A stretch of DNA of 21,829 bases from a virus: positions 1-21,829 of IMG/VR virus record IMGVR_UViG_3300035162_004494. The stretch is one strand, 5' to 3'. The position numbers were made by a program, and so were the translations under genes. Below, in pieces: positions 6,372 to 13,141 of the stretch (position 1 is its first letter; the number at the start of each line of letters is the position of its first letter). Under the pieces are notes generated by a model. The model saw only the letters and a program-made list of their open reading frames with translations, made no database searches and was not told the origin of the DNA.

Positions 6372-7001
6372 ATGAAGCCTATTAGTACAAATAAGAGGTC
6401 AGTTCAGGACATATTATATTCTATGGTCGGGCCAAGTCATACTAGAAGGGTGACAGATATGGATACTTCGTCTACTATGCATGACGGACACATGAATTAT
6501 CAGGGAGGCGGAGTAATACCTACAGACCCAGAGAAGCTAAAGAAAGGTCTGGCCTGGGTGGAGAGTAGAAACACTTCTACAGCCATGAATCCGAGTAGTT
6601 CGGCGACGGGGAAGTACCAGCAGATGTATAAAAGCCTCCGTAACGAACCTGAGATGACCTTTGAAGACAGCGAAAGTTCGAACCTGGTGTTAAGAGATAG
6701 TTTAGCCAATAACCCAGATCTTCAAGAGCTGTTCATGGATCGTAGTATCAATGAGGGTATCGGCGGTCGCAGTTTACTTAGAAACGGAAAAGAGTTAACA
6801 CAAGAGTATAAATCGCAGCTTGGGGATAAGTGGAACTTCCGAGAAGACGAAGTAGCTGCTTTAAGCCACTTCATAGGTCGAGAGGGGACAAGAAATTATT
6901 TCGCCTCTCTACGAGATAATACTACGTATAAACCCCCTGGAATAAACCATACCCCTGAACGTTACTTGAAAGAGTACAACGAAGGATTAAATAGAAAATA
7001 A
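6372..7001 (+). CDS. Virion lytic transglycosylase-like protein (209 aa)
   Basis: Probably cleaves peptidoglycan glycan strands during DNA entry. LAWVESRN places a candidate catalytic Glu at residue 64, followed by NPSSSATGKYQ (residues 73-83), which resembles the ES...SxxGxxQ core of lytic transglycosylases. The C-terminal part (ALSHFIGREGTRNYF ... YLKEYNEG) resembles the helical end of that fold. The first 60 residues form an unrelated N-terminal tail carrying YQGGG (43-47). It starts 6 nt after the giant virion gene, so both are probably co-transcribed and co-packaged; linkage to a virion protein rather than to a holin favours an entry enzyme over a lysis endolysin. The Gln/Gly positions are atypical, so enzyme class is inferred. 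Confidence 0.65.
   Translation: MKPISTNKRSVQDILYSMVGPSHTRRVTDMDTSSTMHDGHMNYQGGGVIPTDPEKLKKGLAWVESRNTSTAMNPSSSATGKYQQMYKSLRNEPEMTFEDSESSNLVLRDSLANNPDLQELFMDRSINEGIGGRSLLRNGKELTQEYKSQLGDKWNFREDEVAALSHFIGREGTRNYFASLRDNTTYKPPGINHTPERYLKEYNEGLNRK
6526..6545 (+). repeat. 20-bp direct repeat, copy in the transglycosylase-like gene
   Basis: ACCCAGAGAAGCTAAAGAAA is identical at 7035-7054. In both genes it is read in the same frame and encodes Pro-Glu-Lys-Leu-Lys-Lys. Confidence 0.85.
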
Positions 7002-7003
7002 AT

Positions 7004-7132
7004 ATGAGAGAAGAAGACGAAGTAAGCTTCCTTAACCCAGAGAAGCTAAAGAAAAGTGAACAGAAACTAGAGAGCGGGGAGATCACATGCAACCTCGACT
7101 CCCCCGAGGACTGCGAAAGCTGCAGCGGTTAA
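7004..7132 (+). CDS. 42-aa acidic cysteine-containing peptide
   Basis: ATG at 7004, 2 nt after the previous stop, TAA at 7130-7132; 42 residues beginning MREEDEVSFLNPEKLKKSEQ. Three cysteines cluster at the end (Cys29, Cys37, Cys40, with Cys37-x-x-Cys40), which could bind metal or form a disulfide. The first half shares a 20-bp identity, in frame, with the transglycosylase-like gene (PEKLKK), so part of it may derive from duplication of that gene. Function unknown. The A-rich leader AAATAAAT before the ATG is like that of neighbouring genes. Confidence 0.55.
   Translation: MREEDEVSFLNPEKLKKSEQKLESGEITCNLDSPEDCESCSG
7035..7054 (+). repeat. 20-bp direct repeat, copy in the 42-aa gene
   Basis: Identical to 6526-6545. 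Flanking bases also resemble each other only briefly, so identity is confined to this block. Confidence 0.85.
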
Positions 7133-7137
7133 TCTGT

Positions 7138-7147
7138 TTATATTTGT
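7138..7147 (+). promoter_or_regulatory. Promoter-like TTATATTTGT before the 150-aa gene
   Basis: Exact copy of the motif at 991-1000 and 15348-15357, in the 19-nt gap between genes. It ends 4 nt before the ATG at 7152, again implying a leaderless or very short-leadered transcript if used. No -33 box seen. Confidence 0.45.
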
Positions 7148-7151
7148 AGTT

Positions 7152-7604
7152 ATGAAGACGTTACGTAGATACCAAGAAGGAGGTAAGTCACCGCAGTCAG
7201 CCTCGGATATGTTCAATGCTTTGAGCCCATCTCTGCAAGACTTTGCACGGCGAAGAGGAAATCGAGAAATGTACGAGAGTGACTTCTACGACAATATGCG
7301 CCGTAATCAACAGTTCAGAGGAAGGCTTGATAGAGACGGTAATGTTCTCCCTGCCCTCCGTGGCGGTGAGATGCGCGAGATTCTTGAGGGGCAAGAGGGT
7401 ATGAGATCAGACGGAGAGGCAAAGATGGCGATGATGTTGAACCGCATGTTGCAGAATGCAATGGCGGGTGATACATATGCCGAGGACTTTCTTAATCGAG
7501 TGAACAATGCCTATGACGCACGGATGTCAGAAGATCGGTCTGAGGCTGCGCGTCTAGATCGACTTTCCAAAGGCAGTGGCAAACCAGGACCATTTGAGCG
7601 TTAA
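7152..7604 (+). CDS. Unknown virion-type protein with N-terminal YQEGG motif (150 aa)
   Basis: Not assigned to a family. It opens with MKTLRRYQEGG (motif at residues 7-11), like several neighbours. The rest is charged and helix-prone, rich in Arg, Glu, Asp and Met (for example GEAKMAMMLNRMLQNAM around residues 88-104), with no signal peptide, membrane segment or cysteine. The next gene starts 3 nt after its stop, so the two are co-expressed. Likely a minor virion or assembly protein from context only. Confidence 0.6.
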   Translation: MKTLRRYQEGGKSPQSASDMFNALSPSLQDFARRRGNREMYESDFYDNMRRNQQFRGRLDRDGNVLPALRGGEMREILEGQEGMRSDGEAKMAMMLNRMLQNAMAGDTYAEDFLNRVNNAYDARMSEDRSEAARLDRLSKGSGKPGPFER

Positions 7605-7606
7605 TC

Positions 7607-8077
7607 ATGGCAACACTAACACTAACATTAAAGGAAGAGCTAGAGCTCAATGGACGAGAGCGCGGAAGTGAAATGGTTCTGAGTATAGGAAGCGTTACTG
7701 AAGCCTACCATCGTATTATCACTTGTCCTGCAAACAACGACACAACAATAGCTACGTTTCAGACAGCTGTTCATACATCTGACAATGCTATTGATCTTGA
7801 AGACGCTAAGTATATCAGAGTGACCAATCTTGACGCGGCTAATCCAGTAGTTTTATCTCTACAGATTTCTAATGATGAGGATGGGGCGGCTGATGCCTCT
7901 ACTAGTATTTCTCTGGCTGCTGGTATGAGTTATATTATGGGGTCTCCACATGAAACTATTGCTTGTGATGATGATTCAGCTGCTATTATTACTGACGCAG
8001 CCTTACATGATTTAGAAAGCATATTGGTAGATCCACTAGGAAATGCCGTTGTAGTAGAAGTATTTATTTTAAGTTAA
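7607..8077 (+). CDS. Beta-rich structural-type protein (156 aa)
   Basis: Starts MATLTLTLKEELELNG and continues with alternating hydrophobic/polar segments typical of a beta-sandwich (YIRVTNLDAANPVVLSLQISN near residues 65-85). No GG motif. Acidic, without cysteine-rich or catalytic signatures. This texture matches small phage head-fibre, decoration or baseplate proteins, but I recognise no named family. The junction TTAATCATGGCAA is the same as that before the gene at 17808. Ends 10 nt before the next start. Confidence 0.6.
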   Translation: MATLTLTLKEELELNGRERGSEMVLSIGSVTEAYHRIITCPANNDTTIATFQTAVHTSDNAIDLEDAKYIRVTNLDAANPVVLSLQISNDEDGAADASTSISLAAGMSYIMGSPHETIACDDDSAAIITDAALHDLESILVDPLGNAVVVEVFILS

Positions 8078-8087
8078 AATATATATT

Positions 8088-8561
8088 ATGAGACCTATTA
8101 GATCGTACCCCTATGGTGGAGAATACTCTGATAGGCCAGAGAAGCATATTTTTGCTAGAGATGCGGGAAAGATGACTGACAAGAGGTTCCAAAACGTTTG
8201 GAGTAAAGCTTTTAAAGAAGCCTCTACAGAAGAAAAGGACCGCATGATGGATTTATCTTTAAATCCAATTTCTGAAAGCACCTGGGATAGTCAGGGGGGG
8301 GATGAGCAGGTAGATCCTAACCAATTAGCTATGGATGATATTGTTCAGAAATATTTAAATGATAGAGCATCCAATAGAACTAAAAAAGTAGCAATGGGAG
8401 CGGCACCTTCTTTACTTGGAGCGGCTGCGTATGGTACAGGTCTACAGCCTAGATATGTTGAAGGTCCAGCTGGATCTACTGAACCTACAAGGTTAAATAA
8501 CATGCAGCGTTTATGGAGGATGTTGGGAATGGGACCTTATACAAACGCAGAACCACAATGA
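8088..8561 (+). CDS. Unknown protein with N-terminal YPYGG motif and an Ala/Gly-rich segment (157 aa)
   Basis: MRPIRSYPYGGEYSD carries the GG motif at residues 7-11. The middle is charged and helical (residues 30-58). Residues 101-118 (VAMGAAPSLLGAAAYGTG) form a mildly hydrophobic Ala/Gly-rich stretch that could be a weak membrane-interacting segment. The stop overlaps the next start (ATGA), indicating coupled translation. Function unknown; context suggests a minor virion protein. Confidence 0.6.
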   Translation: MRPIRSYPYGGEYSDRPEKHIFARDAGKMTDKRFQNVWSKAFKEASTEEKDRMMDLSLNPISESTWDSQGGDEQVDPNQLAMDDIVQKYLNDRASNRTKKVAMGAAPSLLGAAAYGTGLQPRYVEGPAGSTEPTRLNNMQRLWRMLGMGPYTNAEPQ

Positions 8562-8872
8562 AAGTATTGCAAAACGGCGGTGTGTCTTATACGACAACTA
8601 AAAAAACAGACCGTAAGAAAAAAAAGAAGAAAGTAAGGGTACTTAAGAGAGAGGAAAAGAACAACCCTAGGAGAAACGTAGCACCCACATCCCCTAGGTT
8701 TATGTCGTCTTCTCAAATGGTAGGCACTGGAGCTATGCCGTCCCCCTCACCCTCGGAGGATAAGAAAAAGAAGCCAAAAATCAAAACAATTAAAGGGGGA
8801 TCCAGTAGTGTACTTAGGCTTTGTGGTAGTGGAGGAGCAAAAAAATCGGCTAAGGGGTCATGTAGAAATTAA
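8558..8872 (+). CDS. Lysine-rich 104-aa protein with N-terminal LQNGG motif
   Basis: I use the ATG at 8558, which overlaps the previous TGA, rather than an upstream in-frame ATG at 8513. The protein begins MKVLQNGGVSY, so the GG motif is at residues 7-8, mirroring its neighbours and supporting this start. It has dense lysine clusters (residues 15-31 and 69-80), a Ser/Pro-rich linker, and two cysteines at 89 and 102 near the end. Highly basic and probably disordered; DNA binding inside the capsid would fit but is speculative. Confidence 0.55.
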   Translation: MKVLQNGGVSYTTTKKTDRKKKKKKVRVLKREEKNNPRRNVAPTSPRFMSSSQMVGTGAMPSPSPSEDKKKKPKIKTIKGGSSSVLRLCGSGGAKKSAKGSCRN

Positions 8873-8912
8873 TCGTTAATGTCTTATAGAGGATATTTTA
8901 ACCCGCGATTAA
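8869..8912 (+). repeat. 7-bp inverted repeat in the gap after the lysine-rich gene
   Basis: TTAATCG (8869-8875) and CGATTAA (8906-8912) flank 30 nt, with a nested GTTAA/TTAAC, and A residues follow. It could be a weak terminator or an operator for the next gene at 8943; the long loop makes either uncertain. Confidence 0.25.
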
Positions 8913-8942
8913 AAAAATTCAATTCACACAATAGGGTAAAGA

Positions 8943-9410
8943 ATGAAATTAGAAGTAATAAGATTCAGCTCAGAAAAAGACTCAACAAATGGGATTCTAC
9001 TCGACGTTACGAATGATGAAAAAAAGTTTCTTGCTTATACTCTCGAAGATGAACAGCGTGATGAAAAAGTTATGGGGGAAACTAGGGTGCCTGCGGGAGA
9101 GTATAGGATCTCTACTCGAAACACTGGTGGATTCCACACTAAATATGCGTCAAGATTTCGCCATATTCATGTGGGAATGCTGTGGGTCCGTGATGTCCCT
9201 GGTTTCAAGTATATACTCATACATTGTGGGAATACTGACGAGGATACGGGAGGGTGTCTTCTCGTGGGCGATACGCAAGAAAACAACCAAGTAAAACCTA
9301 ATGGTTTTATTGGACATAGTACTCGCGCTTATATGCGCATTTACCCTTACGTGGTTAATGCTTTGGCGCGAGGGGAAGAAGTGACAATAAAATACACAGA
9401 TATGTGTTAA
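8943..9410 (+). CDS. DUF5675 family protein, possible cell-wall enzyme (155 aa)
   Basis: The sequence shows the hallmarks of the phage-associated DUF5675 family: YTLEDE (32-37), GETRVPAGEYRI (45-56), HVGMLWVRDVPGF (76-88), ILIHCGN (91-97) and DTGGCLLVG (101-109). His94 and Cys105 are spaced as in L,D-transpeptidase (YkuD) active sites (IH...GC), so an L,D-transpeptidase-like fold acting on peptidoglycan is plausible; this is inference, as the family has no assigned reaction known to me. Length is near complete for the family. The stop overlaps the convergent gene at 9407 by 4 nt. No holin-like gene is adjacent. Confidence 0.75.
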   Translation: MKLEVIRFSSEKDSTNGILLDVTNDEKKFLAYTLEDEQRDEKVMGETRVPAGEYRISTRNTGGFHTKYASRFRHIHVGMLWVRDVPGFKYILIHCGNTDEDTGGCLLVGDTQENNQVKPNGFIGHSTRAYMRIYPYVVNALARGEEVTIKYTDMC

Positions 9411-9829
9411 CTGTCTAGTTTATTATACAGCCTCTGTACCATAAGCCTGCCTTTTTGTGTTAAGGCATAGCGAACTCGGTAGTTATATTTTGTTTCTTCT
9501 CTAAATATATGGTCTTCCATAGTTTGAGAAGGAGTGAGTTTATTGAAGTACTTATATATATAGCCTTCTTTCACTAACGGGTACACTAAATTCTCTGCTA
9601 GTTTCTTCTCAACCATTTCGTAGTCTTCGGAAGCAAATCTTAGGGTCCAGAACTCTAAGTCATATGCCCACAGCATAAAATAAATTTCCTTTTGAAATAG
9701 TCTGTGATGCTCCTTAGCCCAAGCCAGGCAAGATCTAAGTTTCTTGAGGTGGTTTTGTTTTATGTATCTTTGATTTAGTCTAGAAGACTCTCTAAAAATT
9801 TTCTTTTTAGACTTGTATCCTTGAGGCAT
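9407..9829 (-). CDS. Winged-helix-like protein, only leftward gene right of 2.5 kb (140 aa)
   Basis: The C-terminal half has the pattern of a winged-helix/MarR-like domain: a hydrophobic helix run KKLAENLVYPLVKEGYIYKY (residues 75-94), then YRVRYALTQKGRLMVQRLY (117-135), where L-T-x-K-G-R is typical of the strand-turn-helix following the wing. The N terminus is basic (GYKSKKK). It could be a transcription regulator. It converges on the DUF5675 gene with a 4-nt stop overlap and diverges from the gene at 9846 with only 16 nt between start codons, so any promoter lies inside the neighbouring gene. Good position for a regulator of the small-gene block, but no operator is visible. Confidence 0.6.
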   Translation of the reverse strand: MPQGYKSKKKIFRESSRLNQRYIKQNHLKKLRSCLAWAKEHHRLFQKEIYFMLWAYDLEFWTLRFASEDYEMVEKKLAENLVYPLVKEGYIYKYFNKLTPSQTMEDHIFREETKYNYRVRYALTQKGRLMVQRLYNKLDS

Positions 9830-9845
9830 TTTTAATTAATAAATT

Positions 9846-10181
9846 ATGGGGCTAGATAGAAAAGAGCAGTTTTTGTTAGAGGTTCAAAAACTTCACTGGC
9901 ATTTAGAGCAACTCACCGAACTTTATGATATGAAAGGCGAGGTAATTAATATAATGGTTACTGGTATGCTAGATCATGATTCTTTCGGAGAGCCTATATT
10001 AAAAGCAATATACTCTTTGAATGTAGAAAATGAGGATGTGCTTGATGAAACCTTAGATTTTATTAGGTTCTCATATACTTACAACGAATCAGTTTCTGAT
10101 GAAGAGGAAAAATCTGAAAATTGGTGGAGCGATTTACTCAATGGAAACGATTCTTCAGAGAATAATTTTAATTTAAACTAA
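9846..10181 (+). CDS. Acidic protein of unknown function (111 aa)
   Basis: Starts MGLDRKEQFLLEVQKLHWHLEQLTELYDMKGEV, helix-prone, with a strongly acidic tail (SVSDEEEKSENWWSDLL, residues 86-102) and an Asn-rich end. Not recognised. The stop overlaps the next start (TAATG). A TATCTTTG box (9765-9772, inside the opposite gene) is a possible promoter about 75 nt upstream, on weak evidence. Confidence 0.6.
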   Translation: MGLDRKEQFLLEVQKLHWHLEQLTELYDMKGEVINIMVTGMLDHDSFGEPILKAIYSLNVENEDVLDETLDFIRFSYTYNESVSDEEEKSENWWSDLLNGNDSSENNFNLN

Positions 10182-10417
10182 TGCAAGGTATTATACGAAA
10201 GATCATCATTGGGAGAGATCCCAAAGATGCTATGGCGTACTATGTGGGAATGCGAGCGGGAGACGGAAAAGTAGTTGCTATAGTATTAGATGAAAAACAT
10301 CTACATGTTTACTCAAAAAAGAGATATTTAGTATATTTAGAGGTAGATAGCGCCCAGGTACTATGGAAAAGCGTTGACGATATGCCTTGTATACTTGAGT
10401 TTGATTTGAATTTTTAA
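10181..10417 (+). CDS. Small conserved-looking phage protein (78 aa)
   Basis: Compact alpha/beta-type sequence (IIRKIIIGRDPKDAMAYYVG, then VVAIVLDEKHL and MPCILEFDLNF at the end). It starts and ends in one-base stop/start overlaps (TAATG), so translation is coupled on both sides. I do not know its function; the regular hydrophobic pattern and context suggest a real, folded protein. Confidence 0.6.
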   Translation: MQGIIRKIIIGRDPKDAMAYYVGMRAGDGKVVAIVLDEKHLHVYSKKRYLVYLEVDSAQVLWKSVDDMPCILEFDLNF

Positions 10418-10992
10418 TGAATATGTTATATTATTTCGTTGTAAAGCTTGATAAAGCTTTCAATGATGAGGTGGACTTCAATGGGGATAAGATCTACATG
10501 GAGACCAAGTTTGATGAGTTTAAACATCGCGTTACACAAGGTCCTGTAGTATCGACTCCCTTTAAATATGATACTCCAGTAAAACCTGGGGACACTCTGT
10601 TCTTTCACCACTTAGTAGTTATGAACGGAGGTCAGATGCTAACGGGTTGTGACAACCATTACATGGTTGCTTATGATCCAAATGTACCCATCAACTCTCA
10701 GGCTTTTGCTTACCGTTCTTATGATAGTGATACAGTACATCCTTTGCCAGGATGGTCTATTCTATCCCCTGACTTCCCTGAAGAGTTGATTTCAGAAATG
10801 TTTGATTTAGTGTCTTATGAGGAACCGCTACCCACTCGTGGAGTAGTTGCTTTTGATAGCGACGAACTTGCAGAGCTTGGAGTATATGTGGGTGATACAG
10901 TAGGGTTTAAGGAAAATAGAGATTACAGGTTTAAAATTGACGGGGATGAGTTTTACCGTACCCGTTGCCAAGATTTATTATATGCCGTCTAA
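10417..10992 (+). CDS. Tandem GroES-like co-chaperonin (191 aa)
   Basis: Two GroES-like halves are visible. First: RVTQGPVVSTP (38-48), then VKPGDTLFFHH (55-65) and a mobile-loop-like segment. Second: TRGVVAFDSDELAELGVYVGDTVGF (140-164), RDYRFKIDGDEFYRTRCQDLLYAV (168-191), which matches the GroES ending in which a GD-V-F strand, an IDG-x-x-Y turn and a D-I/L-L-AV tail occur in order. Known phage co-chaperonins (such as T4 gp31) replace host GroES so that GroEL can fold large virion proteins. At 191 residues it is about twice a normal GroES subunit. Starts inside TAATG; its end overlaps the next gene by 11 nt. An alternative start two codons in is possible. Confidence 0.7.
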   Translation: MNMLYYFVVKLDKAFNDEVDFNGDKIYMETKFDEFKHRVTQGPVVSTPFKYDTPVKPGDTLFFHHLVVMNGGQMLTGCDNHYMVAYDPNVPINSQAFAYRSYDSDTVHPLPGWSILSPDFPEELISEMFDLVSYEEPLPTRGVVAFDSDELAELGVYVGDTVGFKENRDYRFKIDGDEFYRTRCQDLLYAV

Positions 10993-11272
10993 AAAATTTA
11001 CTGCTGTAGATGCTGCCCGTAGGCTCATGAGGAGTATGGAGGAGGCTATAGATAATATGATCGAGGAGATAAGAAAACCCGTCGATCCAGAAATTAATGG
11101 TAGCGCTCGTAAGGCAGAATTGCAATCTATCAAACAGACCGCAATAGATTGTAAAGAACTACTTGTGGAAAGACAAAGGTTGGAACAGATGATGAAAGAC
11201 CTTACTATTGAAGGAAACATAATGAACGTCCAGGATTATTCTGGCGGTTTTGCAGAAAAATTTTCAAAATGA
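10982..11272 (+). CDS. Helical 96-aa protein, possible terminase small subunit
   Basis: I choose the ATG at 10982 (MPSKKFTAVDAARRLMRSME), which gives an 11-nt overlap with the co-chaperonin gene, over an in-frame ATG at 10937 buried deeper in that gene. The product is almost entirely charged helix (EEAIDNMIEEIRK, KELLVERQRLEQMMKDL), coiled-coil-like, with a conserved-looking tail NVQDYSGGFAEKFSK. Position upstream of an HNH-like gene and TerL suggests a packaging role such as small terminase, but there is no clear helix-turn-helix signature, so this is a guess from context. Its stop overlaps the next start (ATGA). Confidence 0.55.
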   Translation: MPSKKFTAVDAARRLMRSMEEAIDNMIEEIRKPVDPEINGSARKAELQSIKQTAIDCKELLVERQRLEQMMKDLTIEGNIMNVQDYSGGFAEKFSK

Positions 11273-11562
11273 GCTTTAAAAAAGAAGATTGGGATGAGTT
11301 AATGCTTGAGTTAATAGAAGAAGAGTGTCTATTAGCTGATGGCTTTGAGATTGCTTTGGTAGGTATTAGCGCAGGTATTAACCCTGTAGCGGTATACGAC
11401 GTAAATAAAATGGTCAATGTTTTAAAACAGCGTGATGAAATGACTCACGAGGAGGCTCTTGAGTACTTGTCCTTCAATGTTATAAGCGCTTACGTAGGTG
11501 AAAAAACACCTATCTTCATAAATTTAGATTTCATGAGAGCGTGTGCCTTTCAAAATCAATAG
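11269..11562 (+). CDS. Conserved-type phage protein of unknown function (97 aa)
   Basis: Acidic start (FKKEDWDELMLELIEEECL), a hydrophobic middle (EIALVGISAGINPVAVYDV, residues 26-44), then MTHEEALEYLSFNVISAYVGEKTPIF. The last part, mT-x-EEA-x-EY-x-x-FNV-x-x-AYVG-x-x-TP, is a pattern I associate with small uncharacterised proteins common in phage genomes. Function unknown. Coupled to the upstream gene by ATGA. Confidence 0.6.
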   Translation: MSFKKEDWDELMLELIEEECLLADGFEIALVGISAGINPVAVYDVNKMVNVLKQRDEMTHEEALEYLSFNVISAYVGEKTPIFINLDFMRACAFQNQ

Positions 11563-11569
11563 TTTATAG

Positions 11570-11821
11570 ATGAAGGTTAAGAGAAACTATAAAGACGAAT
11601 ACAAAAAGTTTCATAGCTCTAAGGCGGCTAAGGGCATGAGGGTTAAGTTAAACGCTCACGCTAGAAAAAAAGGTGGTCCAGCAGGTCCTGGTAAAGACTA
11701 CTCTCATAAAGACGGAGGTATAGTTCCAGAAAGTAGTAGCGTAAACCGAGGGCGATCAGGGGAAGGCGGCAGAAAAAAAGGCATACCACACAAATACCCT
11801 GCTAAAAGGCGAAACGGGTAA
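11570..11821 (+). CDS. Basic HNH-like small protein next to the packaging genes (83 aa)
   Basis: Very basic. Residues 28-60 (NAHARKKG...GPGKDYSHKDGG...SVNR) follow the outline of a family of small phage proteins with GDGKDxDHK...NR, related to HNH endonucleases; here Asp43, His46 and Asn59-Arg60 align with that pattern, but the usual D-H pair is stretched to D-Y-S-H, so catalysis is doubtful. HNH proteins often sit beside terminase genes and help packaging. It also carries KDGG (47-50). Its stop overlaps the next start (TAATG). Possibly degenerate or only DNA-binding. Confidence 0.55.
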   Translation: MKVKRNYKDEYKKFHSSKAAKGMRVKLNAHARKKGGPAGPGKDYSHKDGGIVPESSSVNRGRSGEGGRKKGIPHKYPAKRRNG

Positions 11822-13140
11822 TGAGATTCATATTTCTATTATTTCTATTCCCTAGTATTGTTATAGGGCAATGCGACGTGGAGCTCATATATTATGATTT
11901 TGAGACTCATGAGGTTTCTATAACTACTCATAACGGCAGTGGGTGTATTGGGGATGGGGTGCAGAAGCTGCAGCTGGGTATGCATAAGCCAGGGTTGGAT
12001 AGCAACTGGATGTATTGCTCTAACCCGATAAATCACCCAGGATATGTATGGTTCCCTACTATAAACTGGGACAGCGCCCCTTCCAACAACGCGGTTCCTG
12101 AGTTAGATCCCGATGGCGACGGATATCTTACTGAAGGGGATACGTGTACGTTTAACATACTAGACCTCCCATATATACAAAGCGACTACTACTGGTGTTG
12201 GTTTGAGATGGTAGAGCAGGCGTATGCTGACGGTTGCGTAGAGATAGTTTTGTGGCAGATAAACCTCTCTCAGACATCTCACGTATGGGAAGGCGGTTGG
12301 GCGACATCACCTAGCGGAATATCCGTAGGAAACTACCCAGATGTAAACATAGAAGACAATAGCGTATCAGTAGAAGATAGCTGCTACTGTGTCACGGATA
12401 CTTTTACGGTATGGATATACGCTGATACTTTATACGAGTATAGCGTAGATACTATTGTAGAGTATGTAGAAGTCGAGCTATGGGATACCCTTATAGCAAC
12501 TCAGATAGACACCCTCATAGAGTACGTACAGATACCACCAGACACAGTCATTACAATTCAAGTAGACACTCTAATAGAATACGTTTGGGACACCTTATTG
12601 ATTGTTCAAGTCGATACGGTAGTGGAGTTTGTTGAACTCCCACCTGATACCATTGAGATCGAAATAGTAGATACATTGTACCTCAACGTCTTTGACACTA
12701 CGTACATAGACGTTCATGACACCCTGTACATACAAGTAGTAGATACGGTTTTCTTCTATCAAAATGACACTCTTATAGAGTATTTGGTTGAGACAATTTA
12801 CATAGATTGTGCTACTGGACTGTTTTGTAATGAAATACCAGAGGTAGATGATTGCAATGGAGCCTCTATCTATATACCTAATGCATTCTCCCCTAATAAT
12901 GACGGATTAAACGATGCTTGGGGGGCTATAGCTCAAAATGAATGCTGGGAAGATTGGAACTTAAAGGTATTTAATCGTTGGGGCGAGGTAATATGGCAAT
13001 CGACATCACCAGAACATAAATGGATAGGCGGCGATGATTACTATTCTGAAGGAGGCATGTATTCATACATTGTTTCGGCAAAAAGAAAAACAGACAGTAA
13101 GCGTTTTAGTTATCAAGGGGTTATAGTTATTTTAAGGTGA
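11821..13140 (+). CDS. Secreted protein with type IX secretion (CHU_C / gliding-motility) C-terminal domain (439 aa)
   Basis: Three parts. Residues 1-16 form a signal peptide (MRFIFLLFLFPSIVIG) with cleavage likely before or after Gln17. Residues 17 to about 190 are a Cys/Trp-rich extracellular-type domain with a calcium-loop-like DPDGDGYLTEGD. Residues about 195-330 are a linker of repeated Asp-Thr-(Leu/Val) units spaced roughly every 7-9 residues. Residues 351-439 are the gliding-motility-associated C-terminal domain: YIPNAFSPNNDGLND (351-365), then LKVFNRWGEVIW and a terminal beta-strand run. In Bacteroidota this domain directs export through the type IX system to the cell surface. The phage context is clear: it overlaps the HNH-like gene by one base and is followed by a tRNA and TerL. 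It may coat infected cells, act in exclusion, or be carried cargo; the role is unknown. Confidence 0.8.
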   Translation: MRFIFLLFLFPSIVIGQCDVELIYYDFETHEVSITTHNGSGCIGDGVQKLQLGMHKPGLDSNWMYCSNPINHPGYVWFPTINWDSAPSNNAVPELDPDGDGYLTEGDTCTFNILDLPYIQSDYYWCWFEMVEQAYADGCVEIVLWQINLSQTSHVWEGGWATSPSGISVGNYPDVNIEDNSVSVEDSCYCVTDTFTVWIYADTLYEYSVDTIVEYVEVELWDTLIATQIDTLIEYVQIPPDTVITIQVDTLIEYVWDTLLIVQVDTVVEFVELPPDTIEIEIVDTLYLNVFDTTYIDVHDTLYIQVVDTVFFYQNDTLIEYLVETIYIDCATGLFCNEIPEVDDCNGASIYIPNAFSPNNDGLNDAWGAIAQNECWEDWNLKVFNRWGEVIWQSTSPEHKWIGGDDYYSEGGMYSYIVSAKRKTDSKRFSYQGVIVILR

Positions 13141-13141
13141 A

